Shown here: positions 39,894-53,010 of the stretch, piece after piece
How positions within the stretch are numbered: the stretch's first letter is position 1
Layout of the letters: every line of letters begins with the position of its first letter
Origin: Megalobrama amblycephala
Lineage: Eukaryota > Chordata > Actinopteri > Cypriniformes > Xenocyprididae
Direction of reading: 5' to 3'
Assembly: GCF_018812025.1 (NCBI RefSeq)
Contig: NC_063062.1
Location: forward strand, 7,570,058 to 7,634,057
DNA: 64,000 nt
The notes under the pieces: model-generated
What the model was told of the DNA's origin: nothing
The model's input: only the letters and a program-made list of their open reading frames with translations
The model's database searches: none
Made by a program: the position numbers and the translations under genes

Positions 39894-40736
39894 TTAAACC
39901 TTTGAGCGGTACGGTCCCACATATGGGATTTTTATTTCTGTGCCCCTGGGCGTACGGTACCACATATGGGATTTCGAACGTTCAGCGACGTCACATAACT
40001 GCCAGATTCAAACTGTGCTTTCGCGCTCTGGCTGCGAGACGGAAGCGCGCAGCTCTTGTCATATATCACAGCTATGCAGCGTTTTCAGCCACATAATGTT
40101 TCTTTTAAGGTTTCAGACATTTAAATATGCATAAGCACCATTAAAACAATACATTAAGAGTTTTATAAAATACACACTGATGTCCGACATCAGTGGAAGC
40201 AGCAATAACAAATATAATTTGCCGACATTTATTCATATCAGACGCACATAATGGGCCTAAGTAACTATAAAGTTTACTCTATTATTCTTCCAGTTCACCA
40301 GCCACTTACTTGCATATATTTCGGGAGAAATTGATGAATTCACCTGCTGTAAATCTGACTGACAGGACTCTTGTGAACTGCAGCGCAAACTAAGATGGCG
40401 GCGCCCATCTCGCATTATAGATCAAGATAAAGATCATTTATAAAGGTTTTAAAACGACAAAGCACACTCACTTACACATATTTGAGAATCGGAATATCAT
40501 ATAGTTGATGACATGGTAAGCAATTTTGCGAATATTTTAAATATAAAAGGAAAAACAAAATAATAGCGATCCATCTGTCATACAGTGTTATTGTTGCTGC
40601 GTTCAGCGCTCGTGACACGCAAGGCGCGTCGCCATGGAAACATTAAAGGCAAACGTTCTAAAATAACGGTCGCCTTAAAAAAACTCACTCTGGGGGGACA
40701 GTTAGAATATTTTAAACTCACGATCGAAAGGGTTAA
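39894..40736. mobile_element. TTAA-target element with CCCTTT ends (piggyBac-like MITE)
   Basis: 843 bp; the right end reversed reads TTAACCCTTTCGATCG and the left is TTAAACCTTTGAGCG. A CC-type terminus next to TTAA fits piggyBac. The left part has two near-tandem copies of a tacggt-c-cacatatggga unit at 39911 and 39953. CpG-rich patches (gctgcgagacggaagcgcgc) occur inside. Confidence 0.6.
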
Positions 40737-42557
40737 AGAAAATCTAAATGACTAAGACATTTTCAAACCATTTTTATTCTTTAATGTCCTAGCATCACAT
40801 TCTTATTAAGCCACAAAAACATGAGAAGAATGAAAAAAAAAAGGAAATCATGTAAAAAAAAAAAAAAAAAATAATCTATTTGTGTTGTCATAAGGACAAC
40901 ACAGAAAACTAACTAAATAAATAAATAACTGAAATACTAAAAAGCATTTATTTGATTAATTTCCTTTAATCAGTTCAAATAATTAATTTCACTGAATTAA
41001 AAACTAAACAACTGCTCAAGAAATCATCATCACTCAAAAATGTTTCAGGGTGGCATTTTTCATAAATGTAGATGCTCTAGTAAAAAAAAAATATATGCAG
41101 GTAAATATTGTTGTTTATTATTAAGTATGGTTACATTAATGCATATAAAAAAATAATTTAATATAATGCCTTGAGTGTGGAAAACATGCTTGGATTAATA
41201 AACTATATTTTATACTGTATAAATACTGTATTTTACATTTTGTATTAAATATTTTCATGAATCTACTTGACGAACAATAGCTGTTCTATTTGACCAATAG
41301 CTGAATCTACAGACAATAGCTGTTTGGTTTAAAAGAATAATTAAATATAGAGATATACTGAATATCATCAAAAAAATATTATTTATTATCTAGCTACATT
41401 GCCTATCCCTAACTCTACCTTTCTTCTCTTTAGTATGCTGTCTGATAAAGTCCACGAATATTTCTTTCAAAGTTTAACCTTTTAAACCAGAATTTTAACA
41501 ATATATTCTTGAGGAATTGTTGGTGAGCCGCACCAAGTGAAATGATGTAAAATGGCACCAAAAGAAACTCTGACAACATTCAAGACAATTAAGTAATTAA
41601 TGATGGAGTGACTTAATAATCCTGATCGACGGACAAGTTCAATAATTAATTGTAAGAGAGTCACCTTCAGAATAAACGAGTAGTGTTTATCATGAGTAAT
41701 GGCAGGGAGCCTCTCGCCCGACAGACGGGCAGCAGGGGAAATACCGTGACTCCACACAACAGTGCAGCAATGACTCCTCTGCCACCTGGTACAGAAATGT
41801 AACCGTGTAACGCATGGACAGTCTGGCAATTGTTAGAGCTATCGCTTTCACAGACAGCGAGATCTACCCAAGAGATACATGTAAGATGCTAATGTAAATG
41901 TCAATGGGACAATGCACATGTGCAACAAATGTGCAGTATTTAAAAGTGATTCATAAAATATTTGCTACCAGTTCCATTTAATCCTGTGGTCATCAACAGC
42001 ATAAAATAAATCACAACATGTGCAACATATTCCATTTCCTGTCTTAGAGATGATTAGGAACAGCTTAGAGCTTAACAAATATAGCATTCCTGTGAAATAA
42101 ATAATAATCAACAGAAAAAGTATTCAAATGTAAAACAACACTGCATTGTCTTAACTGTGTAAATAAAATCTAGATTAATCCTAATAAATTACTAAAGAGC
42201 AGTTAGTAATTTTCTCTATGGCTGTGTCCAAAATTCCCTCCTATACCCTTAAAGGGCACTATTTGAGGGGACAGCCATTTGTAGTGGTGGTCCAAGTTGA
42301 CGATATCGAGTGCACTCATTCAATCCCACAATGCACCGCAATAACGAGTGTACAACTGATGTACACTCAACAGCTAGATAATACCCATAATGCACTGTGA
42401 GAGTCGTGTGCCGAATGAATCCCGTGTCTCACTGGAAGATGGCACCCGCAGCTGAAACATTCATCCATCCATTTTCCAAACCGCACTGGTCTATTGTGGC
42501 TACAGCGTAATATCATACAGGTATAAATTCCTTTTAAGTGATTATTAAATTGTTTAA

Positions 42558-43534
42558 TTAAAGGTGCCCTAGATTCAAAAATTGAATTTACCTTGGCATA
42601 GTTGAATAACAAGAGTTCAGTACATGGAAAAGACATACACTGAGTTTCAAACTCCATTGTTTCCTCCTTCTTATATAAATCTCATTTGTTTAAAAGACCT
42701 CTGAAGAACAGGCGAATCTCAACATAATACCGACTGTTACGTAACAGTCGGGGTGTACGCCCCCAATATTTGCATATGCCAGCCTATGTTCCCAACATTA
42801 TGAAAGGCATTAGAAAAGGGCAGCCAGTAACGTCTGGATCTGTGCACAGCCGAATCATTAGACTAGGTAAGCAAGCAATAACAACAGCGAAAAATGGCAG
42901 ATGGAGCAATAATAACTGACATGATCCATGATATCATGATATTTTTAGTGATATTTGTAAATTGTTTTTCTAAATGTTTTGTTAGCATGTTGCTAATGTA
43001 GGCTACTGTTGGTTAAAGTTACCATCGTTTATTACTGTATTCACAGAGACAAGAGCCGTCGCTATTTTCATTTTTAAACACTTGCAGTCTGTATAATTCA
43101 TAAACACAACTTCATTCTTTATAAATCTCTCCAACAGTGTGTAATGTTAGCTTTAGCCACGGAGTACTATCATATAATCATTTATCAAATATAAACACCC
43201 AAATAAATACTATACTCACATGACCCGAAACATGCATGCAGCATACATGACGAACATCTTGTAAAGATCCATTTGAGGGTTATATTAGCTGTGTGAACTT
43301 TGTTAATGCACTGTATTATAGAGTCGCGAGCTTGATGGGCAGGGAGCATGAGATTTAAAGGGCCAGCAGCCCCTGAATCGGTGCATAGTTAATGATGCCC
43401 CAAAATAGGCAGTTAAAAAAAATAATTAAAAAACATCTATGGGGTATTTTGAGCTGAAACTTCACAGACACATTCAGGGGACACCTTAGACTTATATCAA
43501 ATCTAGTAAAAAAAACGCTCGATGGCACCTTTAA
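42558..43534 (+). mobile_element. TTAA-target element, family T1 (copy 2)
   Basis: 977 bp, TTAA at both ends; the same order of internal blocks as 14532-15518, including the palindrome near 42730. Confidence 0.85.
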
Positions 43535-45037
43535 GGTTTATATGTAGTTTCCATGAGTTCAATATAAATATTTTCATATTACTACTGGAGCTGCCAGTTT
43601 CAAAGATAGTGGGTTAAAGTAGGGAATAGTTAATGAGGGTATAAGGGGCGATTTCGAACACAGCATTTGCCTTTTGTCGTCTGATTAACATTAATGACAC
43701 AGACGGCAGCAAGTAAATTAGGCTGCTGTCACTTTAAGACCTAAAGCACGGATCTAATATACTGAAACACATGCATTCGATCATTTAGGCACGAACCTGA
43801 AAGTATACCTTGCTTGTCCGTGTTCCACTTCGACTTGGAGCATGTGTACAGAAAGCCGCTTGGGGAACAGTATCTCTTTTGTGGATTAATGCAGTTTTAA
43901 TAACTCTTTTTATTATCGGGCACATATCCTGGTAAGCAGTATGCTTACTAAAACCAGCCAAAAAAAGTTTATTAGACCTTAAAAAATTAAGTACACAGAA
44001 CACAATGATGTAATTAAGTACATAATACAAAAAGCTAACAATTAAAAAGATTAGATTCACATTTACCAAAGCAAATATTCCTAAATTTGCTGTTGGCATG
44101 CATTTATGTTAAAATTGTTGGAAAACACTGAAAAGGAGTTTAAAAGCAGGCAGTTTTTGTCAAAGACAAAAGTACAGCGAGAAGAAAGAGCTACAGAGAC
44201 AGTGAAGTAATTATCATCACAAAAGGAAACAGTAAGCTACTCTATTTCGAGCTCTTCATGGCCACAACCAATAATAAAATAACAGTTATGACCTATTGAT
44301 GACTTCCTCTACAAACAACAAATGAAGTGTGTTGCATGATGCTTTCAAAATAAAACACAAATGGATCTAAAATTAAATGAAATAGCAGCAGAAACAGGAT
44401 TATGGTCAGTATGTCTTTCTGTCTGTCTCTCTATCTTTGTCTTTGTGAACAGGATGACGTCTAAGGCTGAAACCACAAGGAGGCTGAAAATGAGATCAAA
44501 CCCATATAAATGATTCAGTTTAGCACACCTAAATGTAATTTGCTCCTCCCTAAACTCCTGTCCAGTGGTAAGTGGGAGAAATAACTCAATAAACCCATCC
44601 CAAAAACAGAGCCAAAACATTCTGATCATCTGCCTAACAATCACTGACTCCTAGAGAATGATTTTTCACCAACAAAGTACATTAAACAATGAGCCAGACA
44701 GTATGATATACATACACAGTTTGACATATTAAGTATTTGACAATAAGAGATTATATTAGATTCATTTGACAGCATTTATTATTGAGGCTTACAAAAAACA
44801 GACTCAGATCATTTCAGAAAAATGAGTTTGAGCCAACTTGCAAAAAAAGTACTGTAAAAAAGTGTTGGTACTTTGGTACAGTGGTGCCTTGTCCATCACA
44901 TGGACATACCATGGTACTCTGGCACATAACTTGCTATATAAGGCCTATATACGCCACCATTCAAAAGTTTGGGGTCAGTATGATTTTTTTTTTTTGGAAA
45001 GAAATGAATATTTTTATCCAGCATGGATGCAATAAAC

Positions 45038-45231
45038 CAGGGATGGGCAACTCCGGTCCTGGAGGGCCAGTGTCCTGCAGAGTTTATCTCCATCCCTGAT
45101 AAAAACTCACTTGCCTATAACTTTCTACTAATCCTAAAGACCTTGATTAGCTGGTTCAGGTGTGTTTGATTAGGGTTGGAGCTAAACTCTGCTGGGCAGT
45201 GGCCCTCCAGGACTGAAGTTGCCCATCCCTG
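45038..45231. mobile_element. hAT MITE (CAGGGATGGGCAA), copy 2
   Basis: 194 bp, inverted ends cagggatgggcaact / agttgcccatccctg, identical 8-bp flanks CAATAAAC at 45030-45037 and 45232-45239. Inserted into an R1 repeat whose two halves (ggatgcaataaac and tgatcaaatgtgacagtaaa) rejoin across it. Confidence 0.92.
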
Positions 45232-47747
45232 CAATAAACTGATCAAATGTGACAGTAAAAAAGTTGACATTGCTACTAGGAGTGTAAGGGTTCTCGGTAA
45301 AAAAAACAAAAAACAAAAAAAACACTTGTATCATGGTTCATCTCATATCTGACAACGCATATGCATCTATATGGTTTATTATAAATAAATAAAACAGACA
45401 GACAGAGTTAGGCTAATGTATGTTTCTGTCGATGGATAAATAATTAAATAGTTTAAATAGTTTAAACACAGTACACAGAAACCATAGTAGTATCATGGTA
45501 ACTTGAATCTTGAAAACTTGAAGTAGTATCATGGTAGTATCATGGTTTGTGTGAATCTTGGAGATTTGGTGCTGAGAAATTAACTACATTTAACAAATTA
45601 CACTGAGCAAGACGTCCTACCTGCAACTTTCACGGTTAGACTACTACACAATCTAATTTGAAGGGAGCAGCTGTGAAACACACAACAAGTAAGACTAAAG
45701 CCAAGATCTACTGCTGAAAACACTGAGCCACCAATTACAACCCCCTAATGATGTCATTTCCTTCCATTTGCTAGGCTCATTCTAGGGAAATTCTCATTTG
45801 ATGGTTGTTGCTTCCAGAAAAAAGACGGTAAAAAAGGGAAAAAAGCAAATGAAAGTTCTTTGGTATTAATTCAAACCCCTTTGCCCACACATGTTTCTGT
45901 TTTAAGCTGATCCCATTGCGTGACTGCCTCTGCCTAACGCTGGCACGGACTCCCCGTGCACAGCCTAATCGAACAATCAAGGCCGAGTCTGTGCTGATAT
46001 TCATTTATCTCAGAATGCTTTTATGGGAGGACGACTCTGTTGTTTTAGGTGGTTTCTCTTACATTACATTTACAACATGCAGAAGTGTGTACTACATAGG
46101 GCTGGGTATCAGATGTCCCAAATCGAATTCGATTCAATGAATTCAATGATTCAATTTTCACAGGCCCCACCACAAAAAATTGTAATAAATTAATAAAATA
46201 GTTATTGTTTTTGTTGTTTTTGACCCATCCCTGTATTGTAATAAGTAAGGTTATGACACCAAAATTTTAGATAGCAGTGAAATTTAACACTTCTTGATTC
46301 CAATTTTGATACCACAGCTAAAATTACTATCTAACTAATATAGGCTAAGACAAGAAAACAGTCATTAATAAAAAAGAACAAATAATTAAACTACAAGCAA
46401 TAGCATAAATAAATAAATACAATAAAACAAAGATAAAAATGAAATAATCACTGCTTTTAAGGTTTTTCAGGTAGGTCTAAAAGTAGTTTTCAGGTACAGA
46501 AATTGAATAAAGTAATCAAACGTAAAATAAAACTGCATATAATCAGTGTACAAATTAAATAAAGGTTAAACCTTATTAAAGTTACACAAAAGTTATTCAG
46601 GGAAGAGCAGTGAATGACTTCTTTATCATCTGTCATTTGATTAACATTAAAAACACAGACAGAAGCAGAAATATTAGGCTGCTGTCACTTTAAGAGCCGC
46701 ACGGATCCAATATAATGATGCACATGTGTTGTCCTCTTCTACTGTTTACGTTCACTTAAGCCATAATCGACTATGTTTACTAGGATACTTGCCAATGTGG
46801 GTATATTGAGAAACATTTGTGCTTATTTGTCAGTTTAAGCGCAAGGAGACATGAAAGACAATTTATTTTATTATTTGCACACTAAATTATAGCCCAAAAA
46901 AAAGAAAAAAGAGAAGAGCGATATGTAGGGTGACCACCCGTCCCGCTTTGCTTTGTACCGCACAGCAAGCGCTTTGGAAATAAGGAGAAGCGGTGCGGCC
47001 GCTCCTTCCACGCATTTTTAGACGCGATATGTGAACGGCCCATATTCATAATTCATGTTCATGTTAGATTTAACATTATTTTTCAGTGACAGACAGACCT
47101 TTTCAGCTGTTGATTTGAATACAGAAGGTTTTTATTAAACCTTGAAATGTGATCTTGTATGTACAACAAGGGAAATTATTGAAATTTGTTAATGTTTTTT
47201 GAATAAATGTTGTTTGAATTTCAGTTTCATTTTGTTCAAAATATCGTGATACGTATCGTATTGTGACCTGAGCGTATCGTTACACCCCTAGTCTGTTGTT
47301 TTTTAATGATCATATTAGGAAAATGTGCCTTTTTAAGAAAGCATTTTATTTATTCTTTTTGCTGCGTAGTTTTTCACCTATATTCAACAGCGCTTTGACA
47401 AAAGTAACATCCCGCCTTACACAAATACAACAGCTGTCTTTTAAATCCTATCGAATGGTTGAAAAGAAAGGAGTAAACATGTTAACTAGTAGGTTGTGAC
47501 GGCTGTCAATTGAAATGTGGAGCGGAGTTGGACTTGGTCAGAACTGTTACAAAATTTAAATAGTTATCTCCATGATGCCTGCTGCCTTTGGGGTCAGTGA
47601 TCTTGAATTTAAATTACATGTAAAATAAAGACAAGTTATGTTACATTGTGATGTAATGGTATTTTCTGGAAGGGACTAAAGAACAAAGTATTTTTATCAG
47701 CTGAAAGGCAGAATACAAATGTTTTTATTAAGTTAGATAGACATTAT

Positions 47748-48587
47748 GGGCCCTATAATACACCCGGCGCAATGCGACGCAAGGCGCAGCGCAAGTGTGT
47801 TTGCTAGTTTGCGTCCGGCGCCGTTCGCGTTTTCCCGTTCAGCGCCACGTCCTTAAATTAGTAAATGCATTTGCGCCAGTTAGTGCGCCCATGGGCGTGC
47901 TGGTCTAAAAAAGAGGTGTGTTCAGGCGCATTGCCGGCGCATTGCTATTTTAAGGAGCTGAAAATAGACTGCGCCATAGACCAACGCAAACCTGGTCTAA
48001 AGTCAATGGCGCAATATTTTTTTGTTAGAGCGCGTTGTTAGAAACTGTCCACAGTGCGCGTTGACTTTGCTTATTACACACAGGGATGCGCATCACACAA
48101 ACATGCCAAATATTAAAAACAAAAGGATTACAGTGTAAAAGAATATTATTGTGTAGGCTACAAATATAAAAATGTAATGATGAATAGTCATTGCGTGTAT
48201 TAGAATTAGGCTACCTATTTTCAATTCAGCCTATTACTACTTATAATGATGAACGAAATTGGCTAATTAATTGAAAAATCGTGCCAATACACACACATAT
48301 TAACATATTAACTGACTCATCGCGTGTACGCCATGTAAATAGAAATCCGCCATGGCACGAGCGCATCTCGCTCTTAAAGGGAATGGGAGATGACACTCTG
48401 ATTGGTTTATTGAACGTTACGCCCATTACTCATTAAGAGAATAGGGACAACCCATTTCAAAAATGCGCCCCGGCGCACGGATCGTTTATCCGTCGTTAAA
48501 ATAGCAAAAGTGGATTTGGACACGCCCTGAGTGCACCGGCGCCGTGCGCTTTACACTTTGCGTTTAGATCGTTAAAATAGGGCCCTA
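47748..48587. mobile_element. CpG-rich MITE with gggccctat ends
   Basis: Left gggccctataatacaccc, right gttaaaatagggccc. Sub-terminal text is rich in GCGC and CGCA on both sides (gcgcaatgcgacgcaaggcg and, in reverse, gcgcacggcgccggtgc). No target duplication could be defined; superfamily unassigned. Confidence 0.6.
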
Positions 48588-48612
48588 AATGACAGCTTCA
48601 GGTTGTGTTTTA

Positions 48613-48943
48613 CGCTGCATTCACACAGGGCGTCGGCGTTAACGCTTGACGGAAGGCGTGTCTGAAGCTTGTGTTGACGCGACCGTTATAGTGATAACAG
48701 CCAATCACATTACTTTCCGGTGTTGCATGAAAGCAATTGGCTAGCAACTGCTCTAGAGTGTTTGCATAAGGCGATCTGATTGGCTGACTCCTGCTTGAAA
48801 AGTTGAGAAATCTTCAACTTCTGCCGCTTGCAACGCGAGTGAAGCGATGTGACGGAACCCACAATTCAGTTCGGCAATGCATGATGTCACCCATTCAAAG
48901 TAAACGAGAAGCGTTAATGCCTACGCCCCGTGTGAATGCAGCG
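48613..48943. mobile_element. Harbinger-like MITE with TTA duplication
   Basis: 331 bp, inverted ends CGCTGCATTCACAC, flanked by TTA at 48610-48612 and 48944-48946. The trinucleotide TTA target fits PIF/Harbinger. Confidence 0.7.
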
Positions 48944-49577
48944 TTAGTGTTGCTAACTTGTCCTATATAGTCCCACACAAACTTAGTAATCGTCCCACAT
49001 TTGGTTTGTTTGATGGTGGTCACCCTAGAGATGTGAGAGCTGATATCAGCCCCTCTGACACTGAACAGAGATCTGTTGTTTGTCTTATCAGCAGCTAAGT
49101 GCTTGGGACGACTGAAATTTCCCATGTACTGTATAGCCACAGATTGAACTACTACACAGAACAGACAAAAAATAATGAGTAGGAACAGCATAAACACAAC
49201 ACACTAGTGGCTTCCCTCTTGTCATGAAAAGTCTTGTTATTGTAAACATAAACCTGAGAAAATTTTCCAAAGTGAAAAAGTACTAATAATCAAATTCACC
49301 TGAATTTTGCAGCCTAACATCTGGTTGAGAGGCTGAGAAAAATCAGGTTGTTTTGAGTAAAATCAGGCTGGAACGTGTTACCTAACATGGCACACAGGCA
49401 GAGTAGAGTTATGTCAGGCGAAACACTTTCTCTGACGGTTTCCATTGATCTGACTGAGGTTATGTCTGTCTCTCTTGCACAGCCTTCAGCAAAACTGTGA
49501 ATTTAAGAATTGGGTCCTTTTCAATTAATGATTAAATTCAAATCAAATTGACCAATATTGTATTTGGTTTAACTTTG

Positions 49578-50547
49578 TTAAAGGTGCCATCGAACGTTTT
49601 TTTACAAGATGTAATATAAGTCTAAGGTGTCCCCTGAATGTGTCTGTGAAGTTTCAGCTTAAAATACCCCATAGATTTTTTTTTATTAATTTTTTTATCT
49701 GCCTATTTTGGGGCATCATTAAATATGAGCTGATTCATGTTGCGGCCCCTTTAAATCTGGCGCTCCCCCGCCCACGGAGCTTGCGCTTGCCTTTAACAGC
49801 ATAAACAAAGTTCACACAGCTAATATAACCCTCAAAATGGATCTTTACAAAGTGTTCGTCATGCATGCTGCATGCATACATCGGATTATGTGAGTATTGT
49901 ATTTATTTGGATGTTTACATTTGATTCTGAATGAGTTTGAGGCTATGCTCCGTGGCTAACGGCTAATGCTACACTGTTGGAGAGATTTATAAAGAATGAA
50001 GTTGTGTTTATGATTTATACAGACTGCAAGTGTTTAAAAATGAAAATAGCGACGGCTCTCTTGTCTCCATGAATATAGTAATAAACGATGGTAGCTTTAA
50101 CCACATTTAACAGTACATTAGCAACATGCTAACAAAACATTTAGAAAGACAGTTTACAAATATCACTAAAAATATCATGTTATCATGGATCATGTCAGTT
50201 ATCATTGCTCCATCTGCCATTTTTCGCTATTGTTCTTGCTTGCTTACCTAGTCTGATGATTCAGCTGTGCACAGATCCAGACGTTAATACTGGCTGCCCT
50301 TGTGTAATGCTTTGAACATGGGCTGGCATATGCAAATATTGGGGGCGTACAACCCGACTGTTACGTAACAGTCGGTGTTATGTTGAGATTTGCCTGTTCT
50401 TCAGAGGTCTTTTAAACACATGAGATTTATATAAGGAGGAGGAAACAATGGAGTTTGAGACTCACTGTATGTCATTTCCATGTACGGAACTCTTGTTATT
50501 CAACTATGCCAAGATGAATTCAATTTTTAATTCTAGGGCACCTTTAA
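49578..50547 (-). mobile_element. TTAA-target element, family T1 (copy 3)
   Basis: 970 bp in the opposite orientation. On the plus strand near 49838 it reads MDLYKVFVMHAACIHRI followed by a gtgagt donor; the palindrome is near 50355. Confidence 0.85.
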
Positions 50548-52292
50548 ACATTTCTTCAAGAGTGTTAATGGAGTAAAAAAGGTTTCTCATAGTGTTAAAA
50601 CCAGCACAATCTAAAAAAAACATGCTTCTCTGATTAAGGGCTTTGACAGAAAGAACATGTTAGCCCAAGCAATAATATAGAATAACATAAGTACAAAAAT
50701 TCATACTGGCTAAATACATTTCTATGACCTTTCAAGTAATGTGGGAACACTGTTTAACACAAATTTGAATTCAAACTGAAATTCTGAAGTCATTCTCAAA
50801 TCAATTCTGAATGGTGCATAAACTTGTTCCTGTGTTCTAATACACTTGAGACAAAGAGCCGAACTTGAACACAAACCGGGTACAGAAAGACTCAGACTGC
50901 GAGGGAGATGTGAATGAGACAAAAAATAAAAAAATCAGAGACTGAGACATAGGAGGGGATATAATGAGGAGGTGGAGACACACTTTAACTCCTAACATTG
51001 GGATGGTCTCCAGAGAAGCAGACTTTTCCATAGTTGGCTTATTGTGTAATTCACTGGAGGACGCTCAAGTTCCCTACACGTTCCCCCCCATTCCCTCAGC
51101 CTTCTTCGAAAGACAGGAAGGCCAGGCCTGTAACCGGAGAGGCCCTGAAGACTGTGTTACTGTAAGGGCTTCGTTCTCGGGGTTGGACTGAACTCACTGC
51201 ATAAACTTGTGGACCCTTTGACTACAAAAGGGCCAGACTCCTGTAGAGGGGAGAGAAAGAAGCACCTCTCACATTGAAACTCTATCAAGCGAGACTGTTT
51301 GACAACCTCTGTAAAACATGGTGTAAATTACAATGATTATAAAAGGTGGAGGACAATGATTTTTGGGTTTTATTGTTACTAAACTGATTTTTCGTCAAAA
51401 GCAAAGTACCAAAACAAGTGTGTACATGAAATAGGACTCCAATAAATACTCCAATTCATTTGAAATGTATGATTTAATCTATTTGATTACTTTTCAAATT
51501 GAACAATTAATTCCCCATAAACCCGGCTGTGCTCAGATCTAACCATCTGTTCAGAGTGAGATGATCCAGACATGTGTTGAACCGTACAGATATGTGAACC
51601 CAATGCAATATGGACATCCATGTCAGCCTTCTGTCAGGCTGTCACAGATCACAACAGAATCAAAATGCTGGGATGTATTAGGTAGACCACATTAGTGAAT
51701 TATAATCAATCGCCATGTGGATGAATGTGGCACGTAGGTCTTATTTTATGGACTACATTTAATGTGGCTTTATGGAGTAATAAAAACCAGAAATGATACT
51801 CAAACTACAGTTAATTATAGATAACAAAAGGATACAGTGAAATTGGATGAATGAAATATCAGTATATAGATCTGTAGTGGAGGTCGCTGTTGAATAGATG
51901 GTCTAAAATAGCCCGACTGATATTGTGACATCACTGACACGAGCCCAGCAATATCTCAGCCTCACAGGCCTCCATTCACTCAGTTCCTTTGAAACAACTA
52001 AAATAGAGCCCTCTTATCTTTGAGTGTCACTTCAAATGAGTGCTTTACAGAACAAATGCTGGGATATATAAGTGTTGACTACAAGTCCAGATTTCATTAA
52101 AAAAACCTACCATGTCTAGTTAGGAAATAGTAGTTTAATAATTAGTGTAAACAGTAGTAGAATAGTATAATTTAATTTTCCAAAATAAAAATTCTGGCAT
52201 TCAGTCAAAAAATTAATTCACGTTACATGTGCATAATAAAAAATAGGCTACAATTGATTTATAATTTCATAAATAAATTAATTAATTAATTA

Positions 52293-52432
52293 ATTTTTTT
52301 TCAGAAAATATTTAACGCAATTAATGCAGCATCCATTTTTTTCTGTCATCATTTGGCTAGCGTTACATTATATGATCATGCTCTTATACACACAATGCTT
52401 TTAAACCATTCAAGTCGGGCTGGGCAATTTTT
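52293..52432 (+). repeat. 140-bp direct repeat, unit 1
   Basis: Nearly identical to 53727-53867 (one clear substitution, tggctagcg versus tgactagcg, plus T-run length). Ends at gggctgggcaattttt. Lies outside the T1 and hAT elements to its right. Confidence 0.85.
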
Positions 52433-53010
52433 CCGATTAATTAGAATTTAATGCTTTGCCTCAATTTTATTATTTTTAAATCAAGAAATCGCAATTTTGA
52501 ACAAAAATGTTTGCAAACGTTGTAATTATGTTGACAATACAGCGATGATAACCGTTAAAAGAAGAAAATGATCCGACCTCATGATGGCGTGCCTGATTAA
52601 CCGCTCTTATGTGACGCTCTATGAACTTCGAACACGTCACTAATCAAGCGGCTGTTCACTCAGAAATGCTTTATGGCGTTGAAAAAATAAGACGCGGGGA
52701 GTGGAATGGGAAAAAATCAAAGTTATTAAACGCAAGTTGAAATTTATTTAACTTGACCACCACGTTTTTAGATCCGTGTTTTTAGATCCAATTGCTGTGA
52801 TGTCAGTTATTAAATGTTAGTCAAAGAACAAAGGTAACAGAGAAAATTGTAGCTTTGAATGTTAAAGGTGCCCTAAAATCAAAAATTGAATTTACCTCGG
52901 CATAGTTAAATAACAAGAGTTCAGTACATGGAAATGACATACAGTGAGTCTCAAACTCCATTGTTTCCTCTTTCTTATATAAATCTCATTTGTTTAAAAG
53001 ACCTCCGAAG

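Larger units (their letters stand above)
46926..49027. mobile_element. hAT-like element with nested insertions
   Basis: Inverted ends TAGGGTGACCACC and GGTGGTCACCCTA. The 8-bp flanks gcgatatg and gagatgtg match at 6 of 8 positions, as an old target duplication would. Inside lie a gggccctat element (47748-48587), a Harbinger-like MITE (48613-48943) and, ending near 47290, another hAT-like terminus (cgtatcgttacacccctag). Confidence 0.65.

Noticed and set aside
45278..47290. A single hAT element from ctaggagtgtaagg to cgttacacccctag
   Set aside because: Flanking 8-mers do not match and the ends differ; they are probably fragments of different copies.
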